From contig CAJJAM010000030.1 in NCBI GenBank assembly GCA_905182235.1, positions 1 through 64,000 on the forward strand: 64,000 bases of DNA, read 5' to 3'. Under the pieces are notes generated by a model. The model worked only from the letters and a program-made list of their open reading frames with translations. It had not been told where the DNA came from and did not search any database. Position numbers and translations under genes: made by a program. Below, one piece after another: positions 19,087-32,121 of the stretch. The DNA comes from SAR86 cluster bacterium SAR86B. GTDB lineage: Bacteria; Pseudomonadota; Gammaproteobacteria; Magnimaribacterales; Magnimaribacteraceae. The first letter of the stretch is position 1, and each line of letters opens with the position of its first letter.

Positions 19087-20211
19087 ATGAAAATAACAGA
19101 GTTAAAAGTAACCCCAACAGAACTTAGAGAATTTGACCTTCCCGAAGGTTTTGAAGCAAAACACATAGAAGATATAGTTGAGATATTCAACACACCACTT
19201 GTTGGGTCTTATAATTGGGATTACACCGATGCTGATACAAGAATTAAAAAGCTCTATGAACTAGGAAAGGAATTAAATTGGAACGGTTCAATTGACTTAG
19301 ACTGGGATAATCATATTGGAAAAGATGAATTTCCTATGAAAGCAGAACTCATAGCAAGAATGGAAGGACCTCTTTCAATGCTACCTGATGATCAAAAGCT
19401 AGAGTACATGAGACATGATACGGCCTGGTCTTTAAGCCAGTTCCTCCATGGGGAACAGGGAGCTCTTTTAGTAGCCTCTCAATTGGTTTCTTGTGCCCCT
19501 ACTTACCAAGCAAAGCTCTACGCTGCTTCTCAAACATTTGATGAAGCAAGGCACGTGGAAGTTTTTAATAAGTACATACGTAAAGTTCACGGTATGGAAT
19601 ATCCAATTAATAAAAACCTTAAGGCTCTTATTGATAAAATTTTAACTGACCCAAGATGGGATTTAAAATTTATTGGTATGCAGATTATCATTGAAGGGCT
19701 TGCTTTAGCTGCCTTTCAAACGACCAAGGAGACAACCAACTGCCCCCTTTTGAGACAATTGGTTCACTACGTAATTAGAGACGAAGCAAGACACGTAACT
19801 TTTGGAGTTAATTACCTAGAAGAATTTCTACAAACTCTTACCGAAGAAGAAGTAGAAGACAGAGCTATGTTTTGCTACGAGGCCTGTGTGATCATGAGAG
19901 ACAGAATTATAAATACCGAACTACCTGCTAAATGGTTCAATATGTCTGAAGATGATATCAGAGAGCTCATAGCTAATGATGCAACAAATGACCAATTCAG
20001 AAACCTATTATTTACAAGGGTCTTGCCAAACCTTAAAAGGATCGGCCTTCTCACTGATAAAGTTAAACCTCTGTACGAAGAATTAGGCCTTCTTCAATAC
20101 CAAGACTCTGATAGTGATTTTGAAATTGATTGGGCTGAGCTCAACAAGCCGCTTGAGGACGTTGAAGAAATTGACGAACAAGCTCAAGCCGGATTAAGTT
20201 CTCACTTTTAA
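19087..20211 (+). CDS. Di-iron ferritin-like superfamily protein, paralog 2
   Basis: Tandem copy with the same E/ExxH ligand set and long identical blocks (e.g. LTDPRWDLKFIGMQIIIEGLALAAF). Confidence 0.78.
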   Translation: MKITELKVTPTELREFDLPEGFEAKHIEDIVEIFNTPLVGSYNWDYTDADTRIKKLYELGKELNWNGSIDLDWDNHIGKDEFPMKAELIARMEGPLSMLPDDQKLEYMRHDTAWSLSQFLHGEQGALLVASQLVSCAPTYQAKLYAASQTFDEARHVEVFNKYIRKVHGMEYPINKNLKALIDKILTDPRWDLKFIGMQIIIEGLALAAFQTTKETTNCPLLRQLVHYVIRDEARHVTFGVNYLEEFLQTLTEEEVEDRAMFCYEACVIMRDRIINTELPAKWFNMSEDDIRELIANDATNDQFRNLLFTRVLPNLKRIGLLTDKVKPLYEELGLLQYQDSDSDFEIDWAELNKPLEDVEEIDEQAQAGLSSHF

Positions 20212-20214
20212 GAT

Positions 20215-22695
20215 TTAGAAGAGATAAAACTGCCAATTAGCAGCTACATAAGGCTCTGGCTTACTTAGATTCATGTGCCCCTGGTCTTTAATGTAGCCAA
20301 AACTCGCAAAGAAATTTCCCTTTCTAACTTCTCTTTGATATATAAATTCTGCCCTAATTTCTCTTCCAGATGGACTAAGGTCCATCTTATATTCATCAAA
20401 AAGCACTTCTCTATATTTTGTCCTACCGACAGGTATTGATAAATTCATATCTCCCTCTTCAAGCCGTAAAGGTTGAGTAATCTTTAAGCCAATAGAATCA
20501 TTTGGAAACCATATTCCATTGGTAAAAATTCCTAAATTAAAAGAGGAGGTAGAGAACTTATCTAAAGACTTCATTAGTCCTAATTCAGATAGATCAGCAT
20601 GAGTTTCTCCAAAAAAAGCTGAGCTTGTGGCATAAAATCTAGAGAAAGCACGAGAAGCTTGCAGTCCTGTGTAATAAGTAAATGATTCATCTATAGAGCC
20701 ATAACCTCCACTGAAAGAACCTCCCAATATACTTTCAGATTCTCTTAAAAGTCCTGTTTGTAAAGATAAGAAACTATTTTTAAAATTTTCTTTGTACTCC
20801 AAGTGCAACCCAGAAGAACTAGGTAATTCCATAACCAATGACTCTTCCTTTTCATGATTCCCTTTAAAGAATACTCCTGAAAAACTAGAGTAAGCTCCAA
20901 TATCGACACCCCCTCCTATAAAAGAACCTTCCGATACAAAATCTAAAAAAGGCGATCCAAACTGGGAAGAGCTACCCAACTTATTACGTAATGAAGCATT
21001 TATTTTATTCTCACCAAAGAATAATGAAGGACTAACCCCAGAACCAAAAAAGTAAAAACTTGAATCAGATAATTCTTGTTTTAAAGCAAAGAACTTTAGG
21101 TTTCTTTCATCTTTTGCCCACAAGCTCATGAATAAGTCGTGCTCTCCGTAGTTATTAGTTTGTAGTCCAAAGGTCAATTCAGTTTTTGCGTTTGGTTTTG
21201 TCCGAATCTCAGAGATTCTCTTTGATGCATTTGATTGTTGAGAGCTTAACCACGACAAAGACTTCATATTCTTGAGATAAGTTGAGCTTAATTGCTTTTG
21301 AAAAGGTGCACCAAGTTGATCAAAAACAACAAAATTCTTCTCTTGAAGATTCTTTATAAAAGAACCACCAAAAACAGGCCCTAATGAACCAATAGAAGTA
21401 TCAAACTCAGTATGTTTTAGACCTTTTAATGAAGTAGTTACAGCCACCATTGTTTGCCCTAAAGGCTGTGTAGCAGCATTTAGGTCCATGAGCCCTTGTC
21501 CATAAATAGAAGAGTCTGAATAAATACCCGTTTTATTAGCCGTTTGGAATAACCTATCTAAGATTTCGGTATTACCTAACTGTCCATCAAAATAGTCAGC
21601 TAAAAGAGCTATGCCACCAGAAACATGAGGAGCAGCCATAGACGTCCCACTAAATTCAGCGTAGTAAGCTGTATCAGGAGCATCTTGAGCATAAGCGCTT
21701 GTTATAGACCTTCCAGGAGCTGCCAAGCAATAATCTTTTGCAACACCGCAACGATTTGAAAAACTACTAATAGTTCCATCAGCATCTACAGAAACAACAG
21801 CAGCTGTATTAGAACTTAATTCAGTTAGTAAGTATGCAAGACCTCCAAATACCTCTGGACTTGAATAATCTACTCCTTGGTCGGCATATCCACCCCCGTT
21901 ACCTGCAGCCCATACAAATATAGTTTTATCTGCATTTGGAGTGCCTTCTTGAGCTAAAACTGCAATAGTCTTAGGAAAGGCATCCCTAATATTTTCTTCA
22001 GTATAGTCATTAATATTCCCTTGATATCCAAAACTTCCGTTAACTACGGTAACTTGCCTATCAGTAAAATAACTTTCCAAGGTTGACCAAGAATTATCTA
22101 TTCCAGAATAATCTACTGTTGAATCAATAGTTGCAGGTTCATACTCTTCACCTGCTGTACCTAGCTCTATTGAAATAAAGAAAAGCTGAGCATCAAACGC
22201 CACTCCATGCATTCCAGATCCATCTCTCTCTCCTAAAGCTATAGCAGACACATGAGTCCCATGTCTTTTTTCTTCAGTAGTTGGAGATCTTGTTTGATAC
22301 TCTAAGTAACTATCAGAGGTTAATTTCATAAATCCATCTAACTCTTGATGGAGCACATCGACCCCAGAATCCATTATTCCAATTAAAGCTCCGGATCCTG
22401 TAGCTCCTCTAGCATATGCAGAAGAAGCATTTATTAAAGCCAATCCTTGTTGCTCCATATACTCATCAGAGCTTTCATAAGTAGCCTTATCAGCCTCGAA
22501 AGTTGATGTTGGCGTTGGACTAGGTGTAGGTGAAGGTGTAGGTGAAGGTGTAGGTGTGGGTGTAGGTGTAGGTGTCTGAGTACTTGAGCCTGTAGGGTTT
22601 GAAGGAGAGCTATCAGAACTTCCACCCCCACCCCCACAAGCAACTATAAATATTGAAAGAAAGACAACAAATATGTGTTTTAAGAAAGTAAAAAT
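20215..22695 (-). CDS. Lipoprotein-type S8 (subtilisin) serine protease with C-terminal beta-barrel (autotransporter-like); start proposed at ATT 22693-22695
   Basis: Catalytic DSGVD, HGTHVSA, GTSMAAPHVSG; C-terminal barrel-like region ending WQFYLF. Extending the listed ORF (start 22458) upstream in frame gives (M)FTFLKHIFVVFLSIFIVAC-GGGGGSS lipobox and a TP/SP linker. Confidence 0.75.
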   Translation of the reverse strand: MFTFLKHIFVVFLSIFIVACGGGGGSSDSSPSNPTGSSTQTPTPTPTPTPSPTPSPTPSPTPTSTFEADKATYESSDEYMEQQGLALINASSAYARGATGSGALIGIMDSGVDVLHQELDGFMKLTSDSYLEYQTRSPTTEEKRHGTHVSAIALGERDGSGMHGVAFDAQLFFISIELGTAGEEYEPATIDSTVDYSGIDNSWSTLESYFTDRQVTVVNGSFGYQGNINDYTEENIRDAFPKTIAVLAQEGTPNADKTIFVWAAGNGGGYADQGVDYSSPEVFGGLAYLLTELSSNTAAVVSVDADGTISSFSNRCGVAKDYCLAAPGRSITSAYAQDAPDTAYYAEFSGTSMAAPHVSGGIALLADYFDGQLGNTEILDRLFQTANKTGIYSDSSIYGQGLMDLNAATQPLGQTMVAVTTSLKGLKHTEFDTSIGSLGPVFGGSFIKNLQEKNFVVFDQLGAPFQKQLSSTYLKNMKSLSWLSSQQSNASKRISEIRTKPNAKTELTFGLQTNNYGEHDLFMSLWAKDERNLKFFALKQELSDSSFYFFGSGVSPSLFFGENKINASLRNKLGSSSQFGSPFLDFVSEGSFIGGGVDIGAYSSFSGVFFKGNHEKEESLVMELPSSSGLHLEYKENFKNSFLSLQTGLLRESESILGGSFSGGYGSIDESFTYYTGLQASRAFSRFYATSSAFFGETHADLSELGLMKSLDKFSTSSFNLGIFTNGIWFPNDSIGLKITQPLRLEEGDMNLSIPVGRTKYREVLFDEYKMDLSPSGREIRAEFIYQREVRKGNFFASFGYIKDQGHMNLSKPEPYVAANWQFYLF
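22523..22576. repeat. Nine 6-nt units (ggtgta/ggtgaa/ggtgtg type) encoding a Thr/Ser-Pro linker
   Basis: Direct reading of + strand; encodes TP/SP repeats in the protease gene. Confidence 0.9.
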
Positions 22696-23414
22696 TTTAC
22701 ACCTCCTATTTCAATTTCGTGATTTATTAATAAGTTTAACACCTTGGCCCTTTTATAAATTTCTTCTTTATCTTTAACCTTTATTTTAAAGGCAGAAACA
22801 CCATTCCCTCTTTTGTCTAAGTCTTCGGTAAATTCAATATCAGTGTGATCAAGATTGATAATAGATTCACCTTCCTTCGCTGTGGAAGGCAAAACAGAAA
22901 GCCACCTGTTCTTCATTTCTAGAGGATCAGAAGACTGGACTTGTACTCCTGCTATTGAATCTACAAGGGTAGTATCAACTTTTTCTATCCAATTATCTCC
23001 TGCCCATTTCCAACTTTCTGGTGGATCCATAGAATCCAAAGATAAAATAGCACCTCCTAACTGTTTTGGATGGAGATGTATCGCTCTTGCGCTAGGGTCT
23101 TCAGATTCAAAAACTATATCTATTGAGGCCTTTTCTACTGCTTTTTTTGAAGAGGCAAAATCATCAACTTGTATAATAACCATATAACCACCATCCCCAC
23201 CTCTCCTATCTAAAAATCTACCTGCTGTTGTATTTTCTTGTACTGGGCTTATAACTTCTAGAAAAGTATTTCCTATGGGCAACAAGGCATTCTCTAAACC
23301 GAAATGTATTATTCCAGGATCGTAATAAGCAACATTAATCTCAAACAGGTTACATAATTTTTCTACAACTTCGTCCCTCTTATGAGCAACAATTACTAAT
23401 TGTCTTATATCCAT
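22680..23414 (-). CDS. VOC/glyoxalase-like domain protein
   Basis: LVIVAHKRDEVVEKLCNLFEINVAYYDPGI ... NTFLEVISPVQENTTAGRFLDRRGGDGGYMVIIQVDD. Confidence 0.72.
   Translation of the reverse strand: MDIRQLVIVAHKRDEVVEKLCNLFEINVAYYDPGIIHFGLENALLPIGNTFLEVISPVQENTTAGRFLDRRGGDGGYMVIIQVDDFASSKKAVEKASIDIVFESEDPSARAIHLHPKQLGGAILSLDSMDPPESWKWAGDNWIEKVDTTLVDSIAGVQVQSSDPLEMKNRWLSVLPSTAKEGESIINLDHTDIEFTEDLDKRGNGVSAFKIKVKDKEEIYKRAKVLNLLINHEIEIGGVKFLLS
22702..22707 (-). promoter_or_regulatory. Strong Shine-Dalgarno AGGAGG upstream of the proposed ATT start of the S8 protease
   Basis: Minus strand AATAGGAGGTGTAAA-ATT: 6 nt spacing. Confidence 0.7.
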
Positions 23415-23495
23415 ACATTCCTTTAATTAATTACTACTCTTATAATAAACCGTATAGACGAATAGATTCATAATTTTTTAGAGGAAAATATTATT

Positions 23496-24317
23496 ATGCG
23501 TATCTCAATTGATTTTGGTATTACTGTAATTGACTCATTAGCCAAAGAGTTAAATGGCAATCTACATCATCACATGATGATGTCTGAAAAAGAACCAGAT
23601 GAGGTTTTATTAAATGAAATCATAAATAATTTAGATATTAAAGAAGATATAGAACACATATCTCTTACTGGCGGAAAACATAAAAATATAGGAAATTCAT
23701 TCAATGGTATTCCTATAACTCATGTTAATGAAGTAAACGCAGTTGGCGAAGGAGCAGTGAGTCTTTCAGGCATTGAAGCATCTAAACCTTCGATAATTGT
23801 AAGCGCTGGTTCAGGAACAGCTTGTATTTTAGCAAAAGATGGTGAATTTATTCACTGTTCTGGTACAGGCATAGGAGGAGGTACTGTTCTTGGGTTATCT
23901 AAATTACTTCTAAATACTACAGATCCAGAGGAAATTGGTTTATTAGCCAAGCAAGGAAATACAAATGGTGTAGATTTAATTATAGAAGATGTTGTCTCTG
24001 GACCTATTGGGCTGTTGCCAAAAGATACTACCGCCGTTAATTTTGGAAGGGTTAGCAAGACGTCAGAGCTTCCAAGCAGGGAAGATATTGCAGCGGGGAT
24101 AATAAATTTAGTAGGTCAAACTGCAGCGAGGATAGCTACATCTGTTGCTTTAACTTACCAAGCAAGCGATATAATAGTGGTAGGAAGAACACCTACCTTT
24201 GATAATTTAAAAACATCGCTTGAACAAGCTGCACTTATAACTAATTTTACACCCCACTTTCCTGAAAACGGCGAATACGCCTCTGCATTAGGTGCTTTAA
24301 TTATTGGCGATAAATAA
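23496..24317 (+). CDS. Type II pantothenate kinase-like (CoaW/PANK family) protein
   Basis: SAGSGTAC, GTGIGGGTVLGLSKLLL, TTAVNFGRV, C-terminal ENGEYASALGALI resemble S. aureus CoaW; N-terminal DFGITV replaces DxGGT. Confidence 0.72.
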   Translation: MRISIDFGITVIDSLAKELNGNLHHHMMMSEKEPDEVLLNEIINNLDIKEDIEHISLTGGKHKNIGNSFNGIPITHVNEVNAVGEGAVSLSGIEASKPSIIVSAGSGTACILAKDGEFIHCSGTGIGGGTVLGLSKLLLNTTDPEEIGLLAKQGNTNGVDLIIEDVVSGPIGLLPKDTTAVNFGRVSKTSELPSREDIAAGIINLVGQTAARIATSVALTYQASDIIVVGRTPTFDNLKTSLEQAALITNFTPHFPENGEYASALGALIIGDK

Positions 24318-24322
24318 AAAAA

Positions 24323-24347
24323 GCCCTGTCAGTTAAACCAACAGGGC
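24323..24347. terminator. Bidirectional intrinsic terminator between the panK-like gene and the rRNA operon
   Basis: GCCCTGT-cagttaaacca-ACAGGGC flanked by A6 on the left and A7 on the right, giving a U-tract in both directions. Confidence 0.8.
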
Positions 24348-24360
24348 CTTCTTAAAAAAA

Positions 24361-24477
24361 GTCTGACGATGTCCTACTCTCACATGGTCGAAACCACACT
24401 ACCATCGGCGCTATGAGGTTTCACTTCTGAGTTCGAAATGGTTTCAGGTGGTTCACTCATGCTATTGTCATCAGACA
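24361..24477 (-). rRNA. rrf: 5S ribosomal RNA (approximate ends)
   Basis: Reverse complement contains CCATTTCGAACTCAGAAGTGAAACC...GCGCCGATGGTAGTGTGG. Confidence 0.92.
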
Positions 24478-24567
24478 TAAACTTATAAATTCAATCTAAA
24501 TTAACTACAACTACAGATTATTTGGCTATTTAAATATTAGTATCAAGAAATTACTTGATGTAATAAG

Positions 24568-27480
<2,913 letters not shown>

Positions 27481-27811
27481 CATTACTTGACCATATTACA
27501 TCAATTAACTTAATGAATATTTAACAAGTATTTCTATCTACTATATGTGTTTTTAAAAAAACACAAAAACGCCAAATTACTTTGCAGTTGTCTATAACAA
27601 GATTTCCGGATAAAGGAAAAGGAAATCTTTTATAAACTGTTAATTTGCACATTCTCAATATTAATAAAAAAATAAATTTTTAAATCAATACTTAAATGTG
27701 ACTTGATTGAACTTATAAAAATGTTAAAGAACTAACCTTTGATTTTCTGTAAAGAAAATTTAGGTAAAATAAGCAATATGTGTGAACGCCTGCACCAAAC
27801 GTATCTCTTTT
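27481..27811 (-). other. 16S-23S internal transcribed spacer without a recognisable tRNA
   Basis: ~330 bp AT-rich; no tRNA cloverleaf or TpsiC consensus seen by eye; inverted repeats such as GATTTCC...GGAAATC. Confidence 0.75.
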
Positions 27812-29367
<1,556 letters not shown>

Positions 29368-29508
29368 AATTTAAACAAGTGCCTAATTAAAGGCACAAAA
29401 AAAACCAGAAGTATTAGATTGATAAATCAATTTTATATATCTGATTTGTAAGTGACGCTTGTCTACAAGCGCCCACACATATTACTTATTAAAACTTTTA
29501 AAAAACAC

Positions 29509-29526
29509 CCCTTCTCTTCAGAAGGG
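29509..29526 (-). terminator. Intrinsic terminator downstream of tyrS
   Basis: CCCTTCT-cttc-AGAAGGG stem followed on the minus strand by GTGTTTTTT. Confidence 0.75.
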
Positions 29527-29566
29527 ACGCGCAGTATACATGATACAGTTTGGTTTAATAGCTATT

Positions 29567-30760
29567 TTAAGATAATAAAATATTGGCTATTCTCCTCTTA
29601 CCAACTTGCAATAAATATGTTGTTCCTTTATTCATAGAAAAGTCTTTTTCTAGCACCTTACCTCCATCAACTTTTACTGCTCCTTGTTCAATCAAACGTA
29701 TCGCTTCTGAAGTACTTTTTACCATACTTGATTCTTTTAAAACCCTAGGTAGGGTTGTATTAGAGCCTTCAATTACAAGGGTCATTGCTTCCACTTCTTC
29801 TGGTAATTTGCCCTTTTGAAATCTATTGATGAATTCCTCCTTAGCTCTAGCGCCAAAGCCTTCTCCATGAAATCTATCAACAATTTCCTCTGCTAAAATA
29901 AATTTAAGATTCCTTGGGTTCTCACCATTCTTTTCATCTTGCTTTAGTGCTTCAATTTCTTTATCCGTCTTAAAACTTAATAAGTTAAAATATCTCCACA
30001 TCAATTGGTCTGAGATTGACATGATCTTTCCAAACATCTCATCATAAGGATCTTCAAGAGCAATATAATTATTAAGAGATTTAGACATCTTCTTAACACC
30101 ATCCAAACCTTCAAGCAAAGGAACGGTAAGTATGCTTTGCTGAGGAAGGCCGTAAAATTTCTGGACTTCTCTGCCCATTAATAAATTGAATTTCTGATCT
30201 GTTCCTCCGAGCTCAACATCAGCTTCTAGTTGTACTGAATCATATCCCTGAAGAAGTGGGTATAAGAATTCATGAATTGAAATTGGTAATTGAGACTTGT
30301 AGCGTTTAGCAAAATCATCCCTTTCAAGCATTCTTGCTACAGTCTGAGAAGATGAAAGGCGAATAAATTCAGATGGGTGTATTTTATTCATCCACTCTGA
30401 ATTAAACCTCACTTCGGTTTTATTTGGATCCAGTATTTTAAAAACTTGAGACTTGTAAGTTTCAGCATTGTTTTTTAATTGCTCATCAGACAGAACAGGT
30501 CTTGTTTCATTCACACCCGATGGATCTCCCACCAGACCGGTAAAGTCTCCTATCAGGAAAATAATATGATGCCCAAGATCTTGGAATAACCTCATTTTGT
30601 TTAATAAAACTGTATGCCCTAAGTGCAGATCAGGAGAAGTAGGATCAAATCCGGCTTTAATCTTCAGCTTTTTTTTTCCTTTTAGCTTAGCCAGGAAATC
30701 TTCCTTTGGTATTATTTCATCTGCTCCTCTAACGAGGAGTTCTAATTCAGTTGTATTCAT
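29567..30760 (-). CDS. tyrS: Tyrosyl-tRNA synthetase
   Basis: [45 protein letters not shown]-terminal S4-like domain. Confidence 0.96.
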   Translation of the reverse strand: MNTTELELLVRGADEIIPKEDFLAKLKGKKKLKIKAGFDPTSPDLHLGHTVLLNKMRLFQDLGHHIIFLIGDFTGLVGDPSGVNETRPVLSDEQLKNNAETYKSQVFKILDPNKTEVRFNSEWMNKIHPSEFIRLSSSQTVARMLERDDFAKRYKSQLPISIHEFLYPLLQGYDSVQLEADVELGGTDQKFNLLMGREVQKFYGLPQQSILTVPLLEGLDGVKKMSKSLNNYIALEDPYDEMFGKIMSISDQLMWRYFNLLSFKTDKEIEALKQDEKNGENPRNLKFILAEEIVDRFHGEGFGARAKEEFINRFQKGKLPEEVEAMTLVIEGSNTTLPRVLKESSMVKSTSEAIRLIEQGAVKVDGGKVLEKDFSMNKGTTYLLQVGKRRIANILLS

Positions 30761-30816
30761 AATCAAAGAGTATTATAAGTCTAAATAAACTATATAAGTT
30801 ATTATCTCTATTCATT

Positions 30817-32121
30817 GTGGTTAAGCAGACTAAAATACTTTTACAGAATTTTCCCAGAAAACATTTATTAGCAATTCTGATGGGTGTTGCTCTGCTAACA
30901 GGACTAAGCCTGCTCTCCAATACAAATCTCCAAGAAAGAGAAATTTTAAAGGAACTAAGCTCATCTATTGACATGGAAGACCTATTAAAACTCGATACGA
31001 TTGAACAATTTGGAGTAAGGGAGATAATAAATGTTACTGCAAAAAAAAATGATTCGCTTTATACAATTCTGAAAAAGATAAAAGTAGAAGACCAAAATAT
31101 ACTTAAGTTAATTAACTCAACGAACAGCAAACTTCTTTCTAAAATACAAGTTGGTAATAGATTTGAGATTAGTCTTGACGATAACAATGCAATAACAAAT
31201 TTAAAATACATAAAAGACTACAAATCAGGAGTTGAAGCAACTTTACAGGATGATTCCTACAATATAGAAGCTTATGAATTGCCTTTAGAAAAAGTAAACA
31301 TATATAAAAAAGTTCTTATAAAGGACTCAATGTATTCAGCCGGCCTTAAAGCTGGAATACCTGATAGCGTAATCATGGATATAGTTTATATCTATGGGTG
31401 GGATATAGACTTTATTCACGACATAAGGCCTGGAGATAGTTACAGCTTAATATATGAAGAGGTTTTGGTAGAAGGGCAAAAGGAAGTTGATGGCAATGTC
31501 TTAATTGCTGAATTTTTTAATCAAGGCAAGTTGCATACAGCAATCCGCTATGACTTAGAACCTGGCCGTTCAGAGTATTTTTCTCCTGAAGGCAATAATG
31601 TAAAAAAAGCTTTCTTGCGTTCTCCTGTTAAATTCAGTTACATAAGTTCAAAATATAATCTAAAAAGAAAACATCCGATCTTGCATACCATCAGATCTCA
31701 TAATGGAGTTGATTATGCTGCTATGCGCGGCTCTCCTATTAGGACAACAGGAGATGGAACGGTTTCTTTTGCAGGAGTAAAGAATGGGTGTGGTAACGAA
31801 ATCGAAATTAAGCACTCCGAAGATTACTCAACAAGGTATTGTCATTTAGAACGCTATAGTTCTAGAGCAAAATCTGGTAGGAAAGTAAAACAGGGTCAAA
31901 CTATAGGCTATGTAGGAAGCAGTGGCTTAGCAACGGGACCACATTTACACTACGAATTCCATGTGAACGGCAAGCACACTGACCCTCTTACGGTTAAGTT
32001 CCCTGATGCGTTGCCTATTAATAGTAATAATAGGGAGGATTACACAACGCATGCAAATAAGTTGATATCTTCATTGAAGAACTATCAAGGCTTAACAGAA
32101 TCCTTAGTTTTAAACGATTAA
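30817..32121 (+). CDS. M23 family metallopeptidase (MepM-like; GTG start)
   Basis: HNGVDYAAMRGSPIRTTGDGTV, YCHLERYS, GLATGPHLHYEFHVNG; tyrS-M23-anmK context. Confidence 0.88.
   Translation: MVKQTKILLQNFPRKHLLAILMGVALLTGLSLLSNTNLQEREILKELSSSIDMEDLLKLDTIEQFGVREIINVTAKKNDSLYTILKKIKVEDQNILKLINSTNSKLLSKIQVGNRFEISLDDNNAITNLKYIKDYKSGVEATLQDDSYNIEAYELPLEKVNIYKKVLIKDSMYSAGLKAGIPDSVIMDIVYIYGWDIDFIHDIRPGDSYSLIYEEVLVEGQKEVDGNVLIAEFFNQGKLHTAIRYDLEPGRSEYFSPEGNNVKKAFLRSPVKFSYISSKYNLKRKHPILHTIRSHNGVDYAAMRGSPIRTTGDGTVSFAGVKNGCGNEIEIKHSEDYSTRYCHLERYSSRAKSGRKVKQGQTIGYVGSSGLATGPHLHYEFHVNGKHTDPLTVKFPDALPINSNNREDYTTHANKLISSLKNYQGLTESLVLND

Noticed and set aside
22434-22643. Minus-strand His/Leu-repeat ORF (HLHLHLHPHLHL)
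   Set aside because: Out-of-frame reading of the TP/SP linker of the S8 protease; the in-frame extension gives a good lipobox and linker
22680-22713. Programmed -1 frameshift from the VOC gene into the protease as an alternative to an ATT start
   Set aside because: No good X XXY YYZ slippery heptamer (AAA TTT TTA is imperfect), and fusion would bury the signal peptide; kept only as a fallback
29379-29396. Hairpin GTGCCT-aattaa-AGGCAC upstream of 16S as a terminator
   Set aside because: On the transcribed (minus) strand it lies in the 16S leader and the T-run precedes it; more likely a leader/processing structure
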